A stretch of 64,000 bases of DNA, taken from assembly GCA_002633005.1 (NCBI GenBank), contig NMRA01000135.1, positions 61,115 through 125,114 on the forward strand, in the 5' to 3' direction. The position numbers and the translations under genes were made by a program. This stretch comes from Phoronis australis. Taxonomy: Eukaryota; Phoronida; Phoronidae. The notes under the pieces are model-generated. The model was not told the DNA's origin. It worked only from the letters and a program-made list of their open reading frames with translations, and did no database searches. This document shows, in pieces, positions 1 to 12,100 of this stretch (position 1 is the stretch's first letter; each line of letters opens with the position of its first letter).

Positions 1-212
1 AATTTTTACTCAAAATCGTACTCGAAATATAGATGAGATACACTTCAGTTCGAGTACACTCGAAAACTGAGTACGTGCTCGAAATTTCGAGTACAGATTT
101 TTCGAGTATGACATTGAATACACCAAAGCTGAGTCTGTACTCGAGTTGAGTATGAAGTGTGAGTTTGAGCATGATTCGAGTCTGAGTACGGAGATTGGAG
201 ACCGGGCCCTGG
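1..212 (-). repeat. ACTC/GAGT-rich dispersed element (inverse of the 17067-17288 copy)
   Basis: The segment is built from degenerate 8-12 bp words based on ACTCGA and its complement. It ends in a 32-bp unit beginning GAGTCTGAGTACGGAGATTG and closing in GGGCCC at 181-212. The reverse complement of this end opens the element at 17067. Its left end is cut by the window edge. Confidence 0.7.
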
Positions 213-469
213 TGAATGTCCGAGAAACGAAGGGATTGCCGAGCGCCACTGAAGCAAGCTGGGAAATATCACAAATCTACTAGCAGAAAACATCAGAACT
301 TGTCCAAAACTGAAGTCTTCCGCAAGGTGACATGCCAGAAAAAAAAACACCATAGGCATGGAAATTCAAAGGCAAACTCAAACGAGAGAGAACCGGAAGA
401 AGTGAGAACACAGCAGCGCCTTTCAGTGGCGTATATCAACACAAAACTGCATATGATGAGGGAGATATC

Positions 470-640
470 TTAGTGTACAGCAGCTGGAAATGACACAGGG
501 CGCCAGAGTTAAACCCGCGTAGCAACCGACTCTCTGCCCGCTCTTGTGCCCGCTCTCTGCCCGGTCTGCCTCCGCCACTGGGAATCGAACCACCGGTCTT
601 CAGATTGCTGTATCCACTGAGCCACTAAGGACTCGATATC
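470..640 (-). repeat. tRNA-derived SINE-like head
   Basis: Read on the minus strand, positions about 640-565 give a tRNA-like block. It has an A box TGGCTCAGTGG and, 30 bases on, a B box GGTTCGATTCC, both perfect matches to the polymerase III internal promoter. Downstream there is no convincing acceptor stem but a CTCTGCCCG-type short tandem, as expected of a SINE rather than a functional tRNA. A second, weaker B-box-like block (GGTTCGATCTATTCC) lies in the opposite orientation at 775-800. Confidence 0.6.
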
Positions 641-2407
641 TGTGGAAATACTTTTTGCAGCCATCTGTTGTCATACATCCTACGAGCGACGTTTCTCCTT
701 TTTGCACGACATTTGGACAATGATATAGGCCGAATCGGCATTTTAGAAGACCAATAGACTAGTAATCTAGAGACCCGGTGGTTCGATCTATTCCATGATA
801 ATTGGGGTTCGGCTGATTTTTCTGACTGAGTTTATTTGATATATTTCACTGTTGGCCAACCGTAGCGTATAATAAACAGGTTTCAGCGTTTTTTGGAGTT
901 CAACTTTAACTCGTAAACCGTTATAGCCGGGTATCTCTGAAATGAGCAAAAATATACACCTCAATACAATGGCTATCCGTCAAAAATCTGCAACCATGCC
1001 TCCGAAATTGCTTCATAACATTACGTTTTGAGAAACGGCGTTGGTTTCTCATGATTTGCATGTTAGACAGATTCATACATCATTTTTGCCCAATAAAAAA
1101 TAATCTTGTAAGAAATGACTCAAGTTTCCGGCAGTGAATTCAGTTGCAAGCCTGGTTGGAAAAATTCTAAAATACCGGATCCCCAAATAGGTGAAGTACA
1201 CTTAGACGATTTTTGCCCTTATCTAATCTAAAATACCTCTCAAAGACATTGATGAAATTCAAACATTTACCAAAAAATAATATACTCACAATTCAAATGA
1301 CAATAAGTGCATTGATTTTTAATTAGGTAGGAGATCTGTCATTTAAACTCATAAACAAGAGATCAAAAAGGAATTAAATCATTAAATCAAGGTAAACGAA
1401 TTTCTCATGGAATCGATTGTTCATTTCTGATTTTACATGTTTATGTATCTCGAAAATCGACTCATTGATAAATGATTTTTGACAATTAGAAGCTAATCTT
1501 GTAAGAATTCGCGATGCGTCACTGAACTTAGTTGCAAGCTGACATAGGTAAATTTCGATATATCATCAGATCTCCAAATATCAAACGATTTTGTCCCAAG
1601 AATTTTGATGAATGTCAGACAGCTCTACAAAGGGTACCAAAATATTCTCACAATAATTTTTTACTAACTTGGGATCTAGTTTCGTGGTTTAACTCCACAA
1701 ACCATAGATAAAGAAGTTCTTGTCCTTAAATAAATAAAATTAAACTCATTGCTTATTAACTTGAAAAGGTTGTCTTAGCACTTCCTCGATGTTAATAGTT
1801 TTCAGTGGTATTGCGCAATTAATTTTTGTTCTTTAAGATTGGATTCTTGGCTTCTCATTCCTTTGCATGCTACATAGACGGAGCGCGCCAATAGAAATAA
1901 GGTTCTACCATGTAGTAGGCCAGCACAGAATCTGAGTGATCCACAGGAAATTAATTTGAAATCCAAGTGTTGAAGTGTGTGCATTTTTGGACACACTCTG
2001 TATCATTTTCCCCAGGCACCAGAAATTGGGCTAGCGGCCTTTTTTCAACAAGAAATTTTGAAGCAGCCCCTCGGGACTTAGCCTTTTCAACAAATTCCTT
2101 CAAAGAATGACCATAATAAAACGAACTTTTCCCAAAACTGGACCATAATAAAATCAATCTTGACCTTAAAGCCAACGCAGACTTTTAGGTACGAGCTAAG
2201 CTGCCTTTCTCAAGTGAATCATAGCTGTCAGTTTTAGTTCACTGAATTTGATTTTTTCACAGTTAGGTCTGAGCTACAGTTACTCGAGTGTCAGGCATCT
2301 CCCAGCAACACGTCACGTACGCTGGCCTAAAGCTCATTCTTACTCTAAGTAAAACTTTTTTGGCTCACAGGTTTATCAAAACCATGATGGCTGCATGCCC
2401 GGGATTG

Positions 2408-2474
2408 CCTCCCCCCCTTACCTTTGGCGGACGAAGTGGTGGCGATAGGAAGGGGGGGAGGGGGGGGGGAGGAG
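2408..2474. repeat. C-run/G-run hairpin with long G tract
   Basis: A perfect 12-bp inverted repeat joins CCTCCCCCCCTT (2408-2419) to AAGGGGGGGAGG (2450-2461). The right arm continues into an uninterrupted run of nine further G. The tract could form a hairpin or a G-quadruplex. It lies in intergenic DNA with no gene nearby. Confidence 0.7.
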
Positions 2475-3148
2475 TTTTCCGAAGTCCAATTGGTTTGTGC
2501 TCCCCCAATTATTTTTGTCCTCCTACAGGCCTGTGACAATACTATTTTAACATAATCTACGCTAAACAAGGTACAGTTATAAATGTGAAAACAAAATTCT
2601 GCAAATAGTTTGTACTGACGTAATTTGCGGACTCGTTTAACCCGCATCATGCAGTGTTATTCCTCGCCACCACGTCTCGATACTTACTGAACACAATTCA
2701 GTGATTTGCGGCGGATAATTTTCGCCACAAAACTCGTTCTTAAAAACGCGAAGCAATTTTCAACCCAGTAGTACTTCACATTTTCACACCGTCCGGCGCT
2801 ATTAGATACTAACAGTCACGTGTTCGTAGAATGACGATCATCGATAAGCACATGCGCTTATTTATTTACATAGGAGGAAAATTAGATATTGTGGTGAATA
2901 CAGAGTTTTTCCTTTCTTCGTATTTCAAAAATCATGAATTTTGTGATTGTGTCTGCAAATTCCATCATTGGGGAAAATGAATAACCTCTCTAATACTATC
3001 ACATGTTGACTTAATTTGCATTCAAGCTCCGGAGTCAGTGATTTGACCCCTCTCTCCCTCAACTTCCGACTTTACTTGCAATCTCTCGATTTCAAGATAT
3101 TAGTTGTCACGAAAAGTAGTTTTATTCGCAATGCCCGACACGGGATAA

Positions 3149-3367
3149 ATGCCTGGGCCAATGGCTGGTAAAATGGTGTTCAAAGTGTTTATTACCTGGG
3201 AAATTTTGCTGAAAATTTTGTTGTCTCATGGGATCGATGCTAATCCCGGCGATCCCAGTCATTGGCATATCACTTCCTGGAATCAATTGGCACAAATTTT
3301 CTCAGTTTATGAACTAGTAAAAAACCACGGATCTTTCTTGGGCACTTTATTATTTTTACTAAAATGA
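3149..3367 (+). mobile_element. Non-LTR retrotransposon remnant with 2A-like motif
   Basis: A 72-codon reading frame has a hydrophobic stretch ending LLSHGIDANPGDPSHW followed by HITSWNQLAQIF. The arrangement hydrophobic run, then D-x-x-NPG, then I-x-(S/T)-W-N matches the amino-terminal end of ORF2 in APE-type non-LTR retrotransposons (CR1/L2 groups). Several marine deuterostomes carry 2A-like sequences there. The final Pro of NPGP is Asp here, and the endonuclease stops soon after, so it is a decayed fragment. No reverse transcriptase was seen nearby. Confidence 0.4.
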
Positions 3368-5518
3368 TTTTGGACTATTTTTCGAACTTAGTTATGTGGA
3401 GCCTGAGAGTCACCCTCATGAAACAGGCTTGAGACTTCCCAGGTCAGTTGTAGCTTCAGATCAGGCCTTATTGGTGAATTACTTATTGGGATGGGTTAGT
3501 TTCAGTCCCCACATTGTTGAATGGCAAAACAATATTAATAAAATGTACATTGTACACAGGTATGTCAAGTTTATTATTTAAGACAGTCAGTATCTCAACA
3601 GACAGTATAACAAAGCACTGATACATTCTGGTTACCGTAACAACAACACAAAGGCATTTGAATGTAGGTGTACAAAAATTTGTTCATCCTAAGCTGCACC
3701 CTTGAAACAAATGAGTAAAACTGCGAGTCACTTTTAAGAATTTAAAAAAACGAGATCTTAGAGATTTTCACTTTCTATGTTTAGACTCCCTTGACTCACC
3801 TTTATCTGATATTGCCCTTAACGGAATCGGTGAAAAAATATGACATAATCATCAACCATACAACACAATTTTCATTGCTACCATTACAATCATAAGTGCA
3901 CTGTAATGCATTTTTCAGAAATCAAAAACTGCAGCCAGTCTTCAAACCAGACATTTCAAGCCCTAACTGAATCAAGAAAATATTACTCTTATTAAAATTT
4001 TACTGCAAAATCTGCTTATATCACACTCGAAACACAAGCACTCTCAAAAAACTTAGTGAGCTTTGTAACAGCCTACAGACAAAAGGCAACAAAATTTATT
4101 CAAAACAACCCTGCTGCCAATCAGTGTAAAATCGACACACAAAAAGCCGTACTTCAATTTTTACACTTGGTAATTAACATCAAAACTCTAAATATCCAAA
4201 AATAGTACTGAACACCAACACAGTCAAATCCACATAGTGAAAATTTTCAGCTTGGGACAAAAATCGTTCCTAAAATTGCCATTTTTCGAAATGCTTAAAA
4301 ATCTTATCATCCGTTTGGCGACAGCTATATGGTACAAACCATGCTGAACAGGGATTAAATGTTCTTTAAAAATTATTTCATTCCGAAATTTTACAAAACA
4401 AATTATTACACTTGCCAACTACACTGTGCCCCAAACTGAAGATTTGATACCAAATTTTGATTCTTTTGCGTTGGTGTCCATCTCTTTCACAAAAGTCTTG
4501 CATAGCATATAATACATATAAAGTGTCTTTGGAAAAAGCATGTGACGATGTTTTGTTGTGCTGTGCAAATTACAAAAAACTGCTATGAACACATCTTCAG
4601 CCAAAAACACAACTTTTGACTTAAGGAGAAAAAAGGTGAACAGAAAAACTAAAAAAGCCACTAGAGACCGCTACTAGTAAATCTGAAAATTAATGTTAAA
4701 GCCTATCTTCAACGGTAACACCTGAAAATTTGGTTCCTAAAGTATGTTACGAGCATCCCTCTGAGCCCACTAGTGCTATAAATTGCCAAATGTAATGAAC
4801 TGTTAGGCGTGTTGGCTTGCTTTTGTCTACGTCACAGCGAGAATCACCTTTTAATTCAAACAGCTGCGAATAACACCCGCACGCAATGGTGTTCTATTCA
4901 GACCCCTATTCAATACAACCTTTTGTTGTTGTGCTGGGATCTCGCGGTGAAGCAAAATTGTGCGAAAAGGCAGCTTCACTTACCATTTGACGGGCTTACA
5001 CTTGCGTGATTGAACTCACGTTTTCTTATTTTACTAAAGCTTTGCTAAGGACTATCTGGTTAGCCCAATACATCTAAAATAACAAAATTCCGTTGAAGTT
5101 AGGCTTTAAGAATAAAGAAATAAGGATTTCCTAGTCCACCATACTGCGTCCTGAATTGTAGACCACTTACTGCTGTGACATGGGTGTCAAGGTGTTCCTT
5201 ATTCAGATTACAGAGGGTTTGGGAAGAACTGATAGTCCGTTATTGCCAGAAATCATGAGTAGAGCATACATTGTCCCAAGGGATCAAGCCAATCTGTTGC
5301 GCCTGCTCTCAAACAATAACAAACTACGAGTTCCTTACAAGACCAGAAATCTGAGCAAGAACTAATTTCAGGCCAACTTCATAACGATAAGTTGTCTAAA
5401 TCAAATTAAGTGTTTTTTGACAGAACGGTTCATAGCACCTTTAACATTACAGACATAAAATAAAATAAAATAAAACAAAACAAAAACAGCAAAGAAGACG
5501 GAAAATCTAATATACATT

Positions 5519-5524
5519 TTTATT
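5519..5524 (-). promoter_or_regulatory. Polyadenylation signal candidate for TMEM179
   Basis: AATAAA on the minus strand about 650 nt beyond the TMEM179 stop, the first canonical hexamer noticed in that direction. The 3' UTR would include the polypurine tract at 5757-5842 (polypyrimidine in the transcript). Confidence 0.4.
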
Positions 5525-5756
5525 CTTATATTCTACTGTATGATATATACTCCAGGGACGCATCCTTATGTTTTATCTTGAATCCGAGGCTATAATCTGC
5601 AAATCTATGTGATTGTCAAAACGTGCAAGTCTCCCACCTGCATGTACCCAATTACATACATGATTACGGTATGGAGACAGCAACCTAGTGCTGGAAACCA
5701 AATAGATGACAACATAAGGGGTGACCCAATCAACACTACTGAGTGAAACCAGATGA

Positions 5757-5842
5757 AGTGAGGCAGAGGGAGGGTGGGAAGGAGAGGAGGGTGAGGATGG
5801 AGGGACAAATGGAGGGAGTGGGAAGGAGAGATGATGGGTAAG
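5757..5842 (+). repeat. Polypurine G/A tract
   Basis: About 85 bases are almost entirely G and A, in GGAGGG and GGAAGGAGAG units, interrupted only by a few T and C. It lies in the probable 3' UTR of TMEM179, where the transcript would read as a polypyrimidine tract. Confidence 0.65.
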
Positions 5843-6172
5843 CTGAAAGAACAAATCAGACAGTGACAAGAAGACAATGGAATGGACAGAAAGGGTGGAA
5901 GTGTATATATACGGGCCTTATGCTTCCCCCTCTCGGCCCAAGGATAGCTAGTCTTACTGTGTCATTACTGACATGTAAAGTTGAAAAACCATTTCACTAC
6001 CTTGTTCATAACACTTGGAAATGAGCAAAAGATGTGCAGTTTTGATTTCTTATTTAGAAGAACAAGTCAAGCGATCTAAGAGATCAGAATAGAAATTATG
6101 CAACAACTGCTCAGTTCCAGAAATCGGTTTCATAAACTATGAACTCCCCTCATCTGCAGCATAGAGTGTACC

Positions 6173-9100
6173 TCACATGGGATGAGAGGGTGCCTCGTTA
6201 GTCACAATTTCTGCCTTGTCTGATGTAGTGACATCCCGGGACATGTCACCGCCCGACCGCTCCCGGCGGTTTCTGTACCAGCGCAAGATGCAGAAGGCTG
6301 TTTGAATGAGCCAGAAGAGAAAACAAAACCAGTAGGCAGACTGAAATGGTAACAAGAACAACATTTACCAAATTACTATTTAAATAAAATGGTAACAAAA
6401 ACAACTTTTACCAAATTACTATTTTTTCAAATGCACTGCTATTGTGATAATCAAAATTTCAATACGAGACATTACTTTATCATTCACATAATCACACTTT
6501 CCATCACAAATAAGCAACTCACTTTGACAACTAAAGTAATTCTTCACTTATTTTGCACAAAAAATGCCAAAACTCTCTTTTTATCTATTTCTGAAAGGCT
6601 GATCACTTTGCTGCAAAATAATGAAAACTTTACCAAAAGTTGTTTTATGACATCACAGTGCAAACCAAGCTAAGAATAGACCTAAGTTTTCTAATTTAAA
6701 TGTTTATTTTAGTTGATAAATGTGATAAAATAAAATTTCACTCATGTGCCATTTTGTGAGTTAAATACATGGCGAATTACTGTTAACTTCATTACAGCAA
6801 CTTGTAAGTTTTCTTTAATGGCACGGCATTTTGCAACTGTAAATTCAATTTCCCAAGAAATAAGATAGGATAATTGACTTTCATTGTAAGTTGAGTTCTA
6901 AGGTGAGAGATACCTGCCTTTCAGTTAAAACAACATTACCATGACAGCAAATGTCTCCACAAATAAAATTCACAAAATGATGCCTTTTCTACTTGTAACC
7001 AAACATTTTCAAAATATCTGGAATTAAATATTTTTTGAAAGTCTATTATGAAATACTCAGTACAATAAATTTACAGACCAAGAAAGCGCCAAGAGGCATT
7101 ATATCCAGAATTAAATGCCAAAAATTTTCACAAGAGCAATAGGTGACCCAAAGACATTTGATTTGTTGGCTGGGGTGCGATGAATCGTTCTTTACATTCT
7201 CAGCTCAGTCTAACGTTTCAAAAACCATGTCCGAATAACACGATGTGTTTTTGAAAGAGAAGTGAATCTGGGACAAGACTGTTAATTTGTGATGAATACT
7301 TATGGACTGATGGCGTTGCAAGTTATAAGTATGTCCATGGTAAATTGTAAAAAGTGACAAACTGGCTCCAAAAGTAATAAAATTGTCATGTATTCATTCA
7401 TCAGTTAACACAGGGTCGGGTCTGTCTTCAGAAATTACCCGACTGTGCCCATTATACTGCACGTTAAAGCAATTAGTCAAGGTATGAAAAACATAACTTA
7501 TACTGCAATGCAAGACAGTAACTTACCGAAGCAACAGAATAGTAGGTGTGCCATGTTGTCCCATTGTATGTATCCCCAGGGTTTTGTGGATCATACCACT
7601 TGAAAATTGTCTCGTTCTGAGTGGATGCACATCCTTTACTAGAAAAAGAAACAACAGATTATCAGTGCAGGTATTCAGGTATCTTCCAGGGATCATTTTT
7701 GAAAAACATGCCTATGGGTTTGTTGACCCACAGGGCCTCAAATCTGCGGGTACGTTTAGAGAACCTAAGGGTCACGTTAGTCTTTTATCATTTTCAATTC
7801 CAAATCTTTGAGTGGCATGCTTCATTGCTATCCCAGTACATTATGCAAAATTTGATCAGCTGACCTGCATTGCTGAAATGTTGGAATCTGAATCTGAATT
7901 ACCCATGTGGCAAACAAAATACAGAAGTGAAGGACTTTTGGCTAGAACCACCTCATGACCAAGTATTAATAGAAAGCTTAATGCGCTCGGGGTCTGTTTC
8001 TGGAAAAAATCTTACATCAGCAAAAGTGCAAAACCTCTGAGAAAAGCACACATTACTGCTAGTTACTGAGATAATTTCTATAAATTACTTCTGCGCTCAT
8101 ATTTACTTGGCTAAACCTTTATTCAAGAATAGTGAAGTGGTCCGAGAATAAGACCAAATTTCTGATGTTTCAGGTGTTATGGCCATTTTCATGAAATAGA
8201 CCTTCGATCTTCAAAAAGGAGAGCTAATCCACCCATTCAGCATTGCAAGTTTCCACAGTTTTTTGCAAGTAGAGCATCTGTGAATCCTCGGTGTTAATCA
8301 ACGGTTTTAAACAAAACATAAACTGTAATAACCACCAACGACAAGGTCTTTGAAAGTGATTTACAGTACATCCAAACTTCAACCTCTGTTTGAATAAGAA
8401 CTCCTTATGCAAAAAACAAAGCCTACTGTCTGTTGGATAGTGTTTATCTTGTTAATTAAATACCAAAAGGCTATGTCTAAAAGCCGCCTCAAAATCATAC
8501 AGATAATACAATACACAATTACGGTCACAAAAGATTTCAAATAATCCCAAAGGATAAGTGAGAGGTTTTCATTGTTAACTGCAAGCTATAATCAAAAGCT
8601 GGTTATTTCATGTTCATCAAAACTGTTCACATATTACTGGGTCACTCAACATAACGCCGTGACAAACTTTTAAATGAAATAAACACAACAGAAATGTTTC
8701 AAAATTCATTACAAGTACGCACAGCTAATTCCAGCTTTGTAGTCACCACCTGTGAACCTGATATTTAAAAATGATGGGTTCACATGAATGTTTTTCCTCG
8801 TGGCCACTAAAAGACCCTCTAGAACCAATCATACAAACTTCACAGAGCAGCTCTTTTAGTTGAGGATAGGTGATATTTCCTGGTCTTGTTCTCAATGCTT
8901 ACTGTTTTGTTATTAAAGCTACTACAACCCCCCCTTCTGATAAAGAAACAGACATTTGATTTTGACCACTAACTTGTAACCTTGCTCAACTGAGAAGTGA
9001 TGTCTGGGTTTGGAGAGAGCCAACAGTTTGCTGTACACCTAAAATGCCCTGTCGTGACAAGTCAACGTTTTTAGCTTGATCTCAAATGACAAGCAGTCAG

Positions 9101-12100
9101 TTCATGCTACGCCCAGAAATCGCCTCTAATCTGAGTGAACTAAGAACAAATTACAACAAGATTTATGGCAGTAAAAGGTTTAAACTAAATTTTACTTTAT
9201 TGACAAAAGTCAGATTCATAGCCCCATTAACACTACCCAAGCTAAACTGTACATGCAACAAAATGCTTGCAGTAATGTTTCATGAATAAGATGAATTCAT
9301 AAATAAAATATGTCACATTTATTGATCAATCCACTCACTCATGAATCTTGTTGCCTTCCATGCTTGTTAAATCGCTGCAAAAGTTGCTAAGGCCGGCGCT
9401 GACAATGATGCTCGAAATGAAGACGAGAACAGTTATGAGAGAGTTGATAAGAATAAAAGGCATAATCCACATCTGGCGGCTGAAATTATAACAATAACAA
9501 TATTTTAATAAGTACAAGAATAAGAATTATAGTTACGCATTGTATCACAAACAACAAGAATAGGAATTATAATAATTATAACAAAACCAGTAAGCATAAG
9601 CATGCATTGAAAGACCCTTCAGCTGAATTACTAGATCTGAAAAATTACAACTTCTGGAACTTGATCCAACAGTTTCCTGGTAATTGCAGAGTCACCTGGC
9701 TCCCTCTACTGGGGATTGAAGGCTGATTGGTTCCTGTGAAAATTGTCGCCCAGCGCAAGGCCCTGGACCATGAGTCAGATTGCTTAAATCTGACGGTCCC
9801 TTGTCTATTCAATGAGAGATTTCTGTTTCTCACCTAATCAAGGAGACATGAGGGTGCTGGAGACAGAGAGTTGTTGGTTTGAGTGGGGTACCAGAGAGGC
9901 TGAGTGTCACAAAGAGGTTGTGTGTCATAGACAGCTGACATCAAATGAACATTGGCAGAGTGTTATGTAAGTTTGTGTGAACCAGCCAGTCATCACTCAG
10001 CAGTAGTAGCCAGGCATCTCTGTAACGTGTCCATATTACAGTAAGTTTCCAAAGGGTCCCATTTTTGGGTTATGCCCAGGTAGTGTGTGCTGATTGTGTG
10101 CTTTGACCATAGGAAGTGAGCAAGTACAAGATATTGGACAACCCTTGGCAGAAATTGGTCATTACCGAGCACACCAGACACTCCTAATTTGACTAACCGC
10201 CGTATGGGCGATCTCGGATGCACAGCAGACATTTGATTTCACCAATTTTTCAATTCGGATATATCGTTTATGTCATTTCTTCCAAATGCATTGTTCTTAG
10301 GGGCCACAATTTTGAAAAAACCCATGCAGGGTTCCCTTGTTAGTGCTACCCCGGTTTCTGTTTAACGACCTGGGAATTTTGCCAGATTCTGTGACATTTG
10401 GCAAATTGAGGTTATGCTAAGCATCGAGCCCTGACATTACAGCATTTTACCTGTTGAGCCCAACTTGTTCGATCATATAGCCCAACATCAAGTTGGAAGG
10501 ATGACCCCTGTAGCCAATATCTTACACGACTGATTAACTCCATTCTGGCATTTATGGTTGGAGGGGCACCTTTCTTTTGTTCGATAATCTCTAATCTATG
10601 ATAAGATTGTATCTAGCCTGACTGGGATGTATTGTTAAAATAAAAATTACGTTTTGAAATATTTGAGCACAAACCAATAGCATTTCGGAATTCCTTGTTA
10701 AATGCTGATCATGTTTAGTTTTTGAATCACCAAAATCGCCCAACTACAACCGACGTTATGACAATCTATTCTTTCCGATCGTACCAATTAAGTCCCACTG
10801 GGTTTGACTGTGTTCACACATGGTCGATAATAAGCCTGGTAGATAATTAGCTTGTACTTTATCATATCAGACAAAAGACTGTTATCACATGCTCACAACC
10901 ACTTTATGTCTTGACATAAAGTCACTGAACGGGAGAACGCTCTAATGGTTGTGAATCTCAAATAATTTCTGTCTAAGATTATTGTCAACATTTTCGATAT
11001 GAAATGTCCCTACTTTGGTTTCATTAACTTAAGGCTCAACATCAATTGATTTATCCCGATTTGCACGCTGGTGACAGACACTTCTCGAGTCACGCAGTCG
11101 GCACTGATGAGTATGTGTTCCTGAATTATACTTCCAGTTTAGGTCTTTAACTCCAATTATAGACCAGCAAAGACACCATACACATGGCACAAAATCTTGC
11201 TTGCACTCAAAAACTCCTCAAACGTGGATAAAAACATCTCGGTTCGCCTCCCTAAACGACATGTAAATGCTTCCATTGGATCAGGTCCCCACAGTTGTCA
11301 TGAATGGACCATTTTCAGTGCACGTGAGGAATTAAGGAGTAGGAGTCTGGGGTTTGTAATTGCGGGCTTTGTGTTTGCTGGTCTGGGACTAAGATTTAGG
11401 GGATTGTAGGTGGAAATAAGCAGAAGAATCATGACATTCTTTCCATCCCCGGGTAAACATTTTATTACATATGCAATGCCTGGTTTGTGACAGTTGGCCG
11501 ATATTTACTCATATTCTACCATGAAGGAGTTCATCAAATGTCTAAGACTAATGGCTGAGTGAGATCGTGTAGTATTCGTCAAGAGCTACATACCCAATAG
11601 CGGCGTCCTTTTTACACACTGCATAGGTGTAATAAACACCCATTCCGACACCATACAGAATAGAGGCAATTACGTTGAGAAATGTGACAAAGTCACATAG
11701 GGATGAAGTTCCAAATCTGAACTGAAAATGCGATACATTGGTCCATGAACCACCGCTGTTCAGAAGGCAATGACCCTTGAAATTCACCTAAAAGCACATA
11801 GGTAGGTATAAATATATCACACAGGTACAAACATTGCACACAGGTATACATGCGTGCACCCAGCCTAAAAATGGGGGGCTCCAATTTTAGAGAATGTGGA
11901 CCTTTTACTACGAACGTTCAGAGTTATGAATTGTGCATTCACCGAATTTTGGTAGTTCCTTTCTTTTTAGAGGACTTTTGTCTCATTTTCTACTTTCTTT
12001 CTGAGTTTTGGCATCTCTGGAGTGGACCTTTTTGCCTACTTCGCCAAGTTCTAATGCCTCACCACCAAGACACTGTAGCAAAATTATAATAACAGTCGCG

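Larger units (their letters stand above)
1..5518. other. Intergenic region, left end
   Basis: Apart from the repeats listed separately, only short random open frames are present. The stretch 880-2280 is A+T-rich with paired motifs such as tcttgtaagaa (near 1104 and 1497), probably repeat debris. 3600-5170 holds nothing I can identify. 5455-5490 is an A-rich (aaaat)n/(aaaac)n tract. Confidence 0.5.

Noticed and set aside
565-640. A functional tRNA gene on the minus strand.
   Set aside because: A and B boxes are good, but the acceptor stem does not pair and the anticodon arm is irregular. A SINE head fits better.
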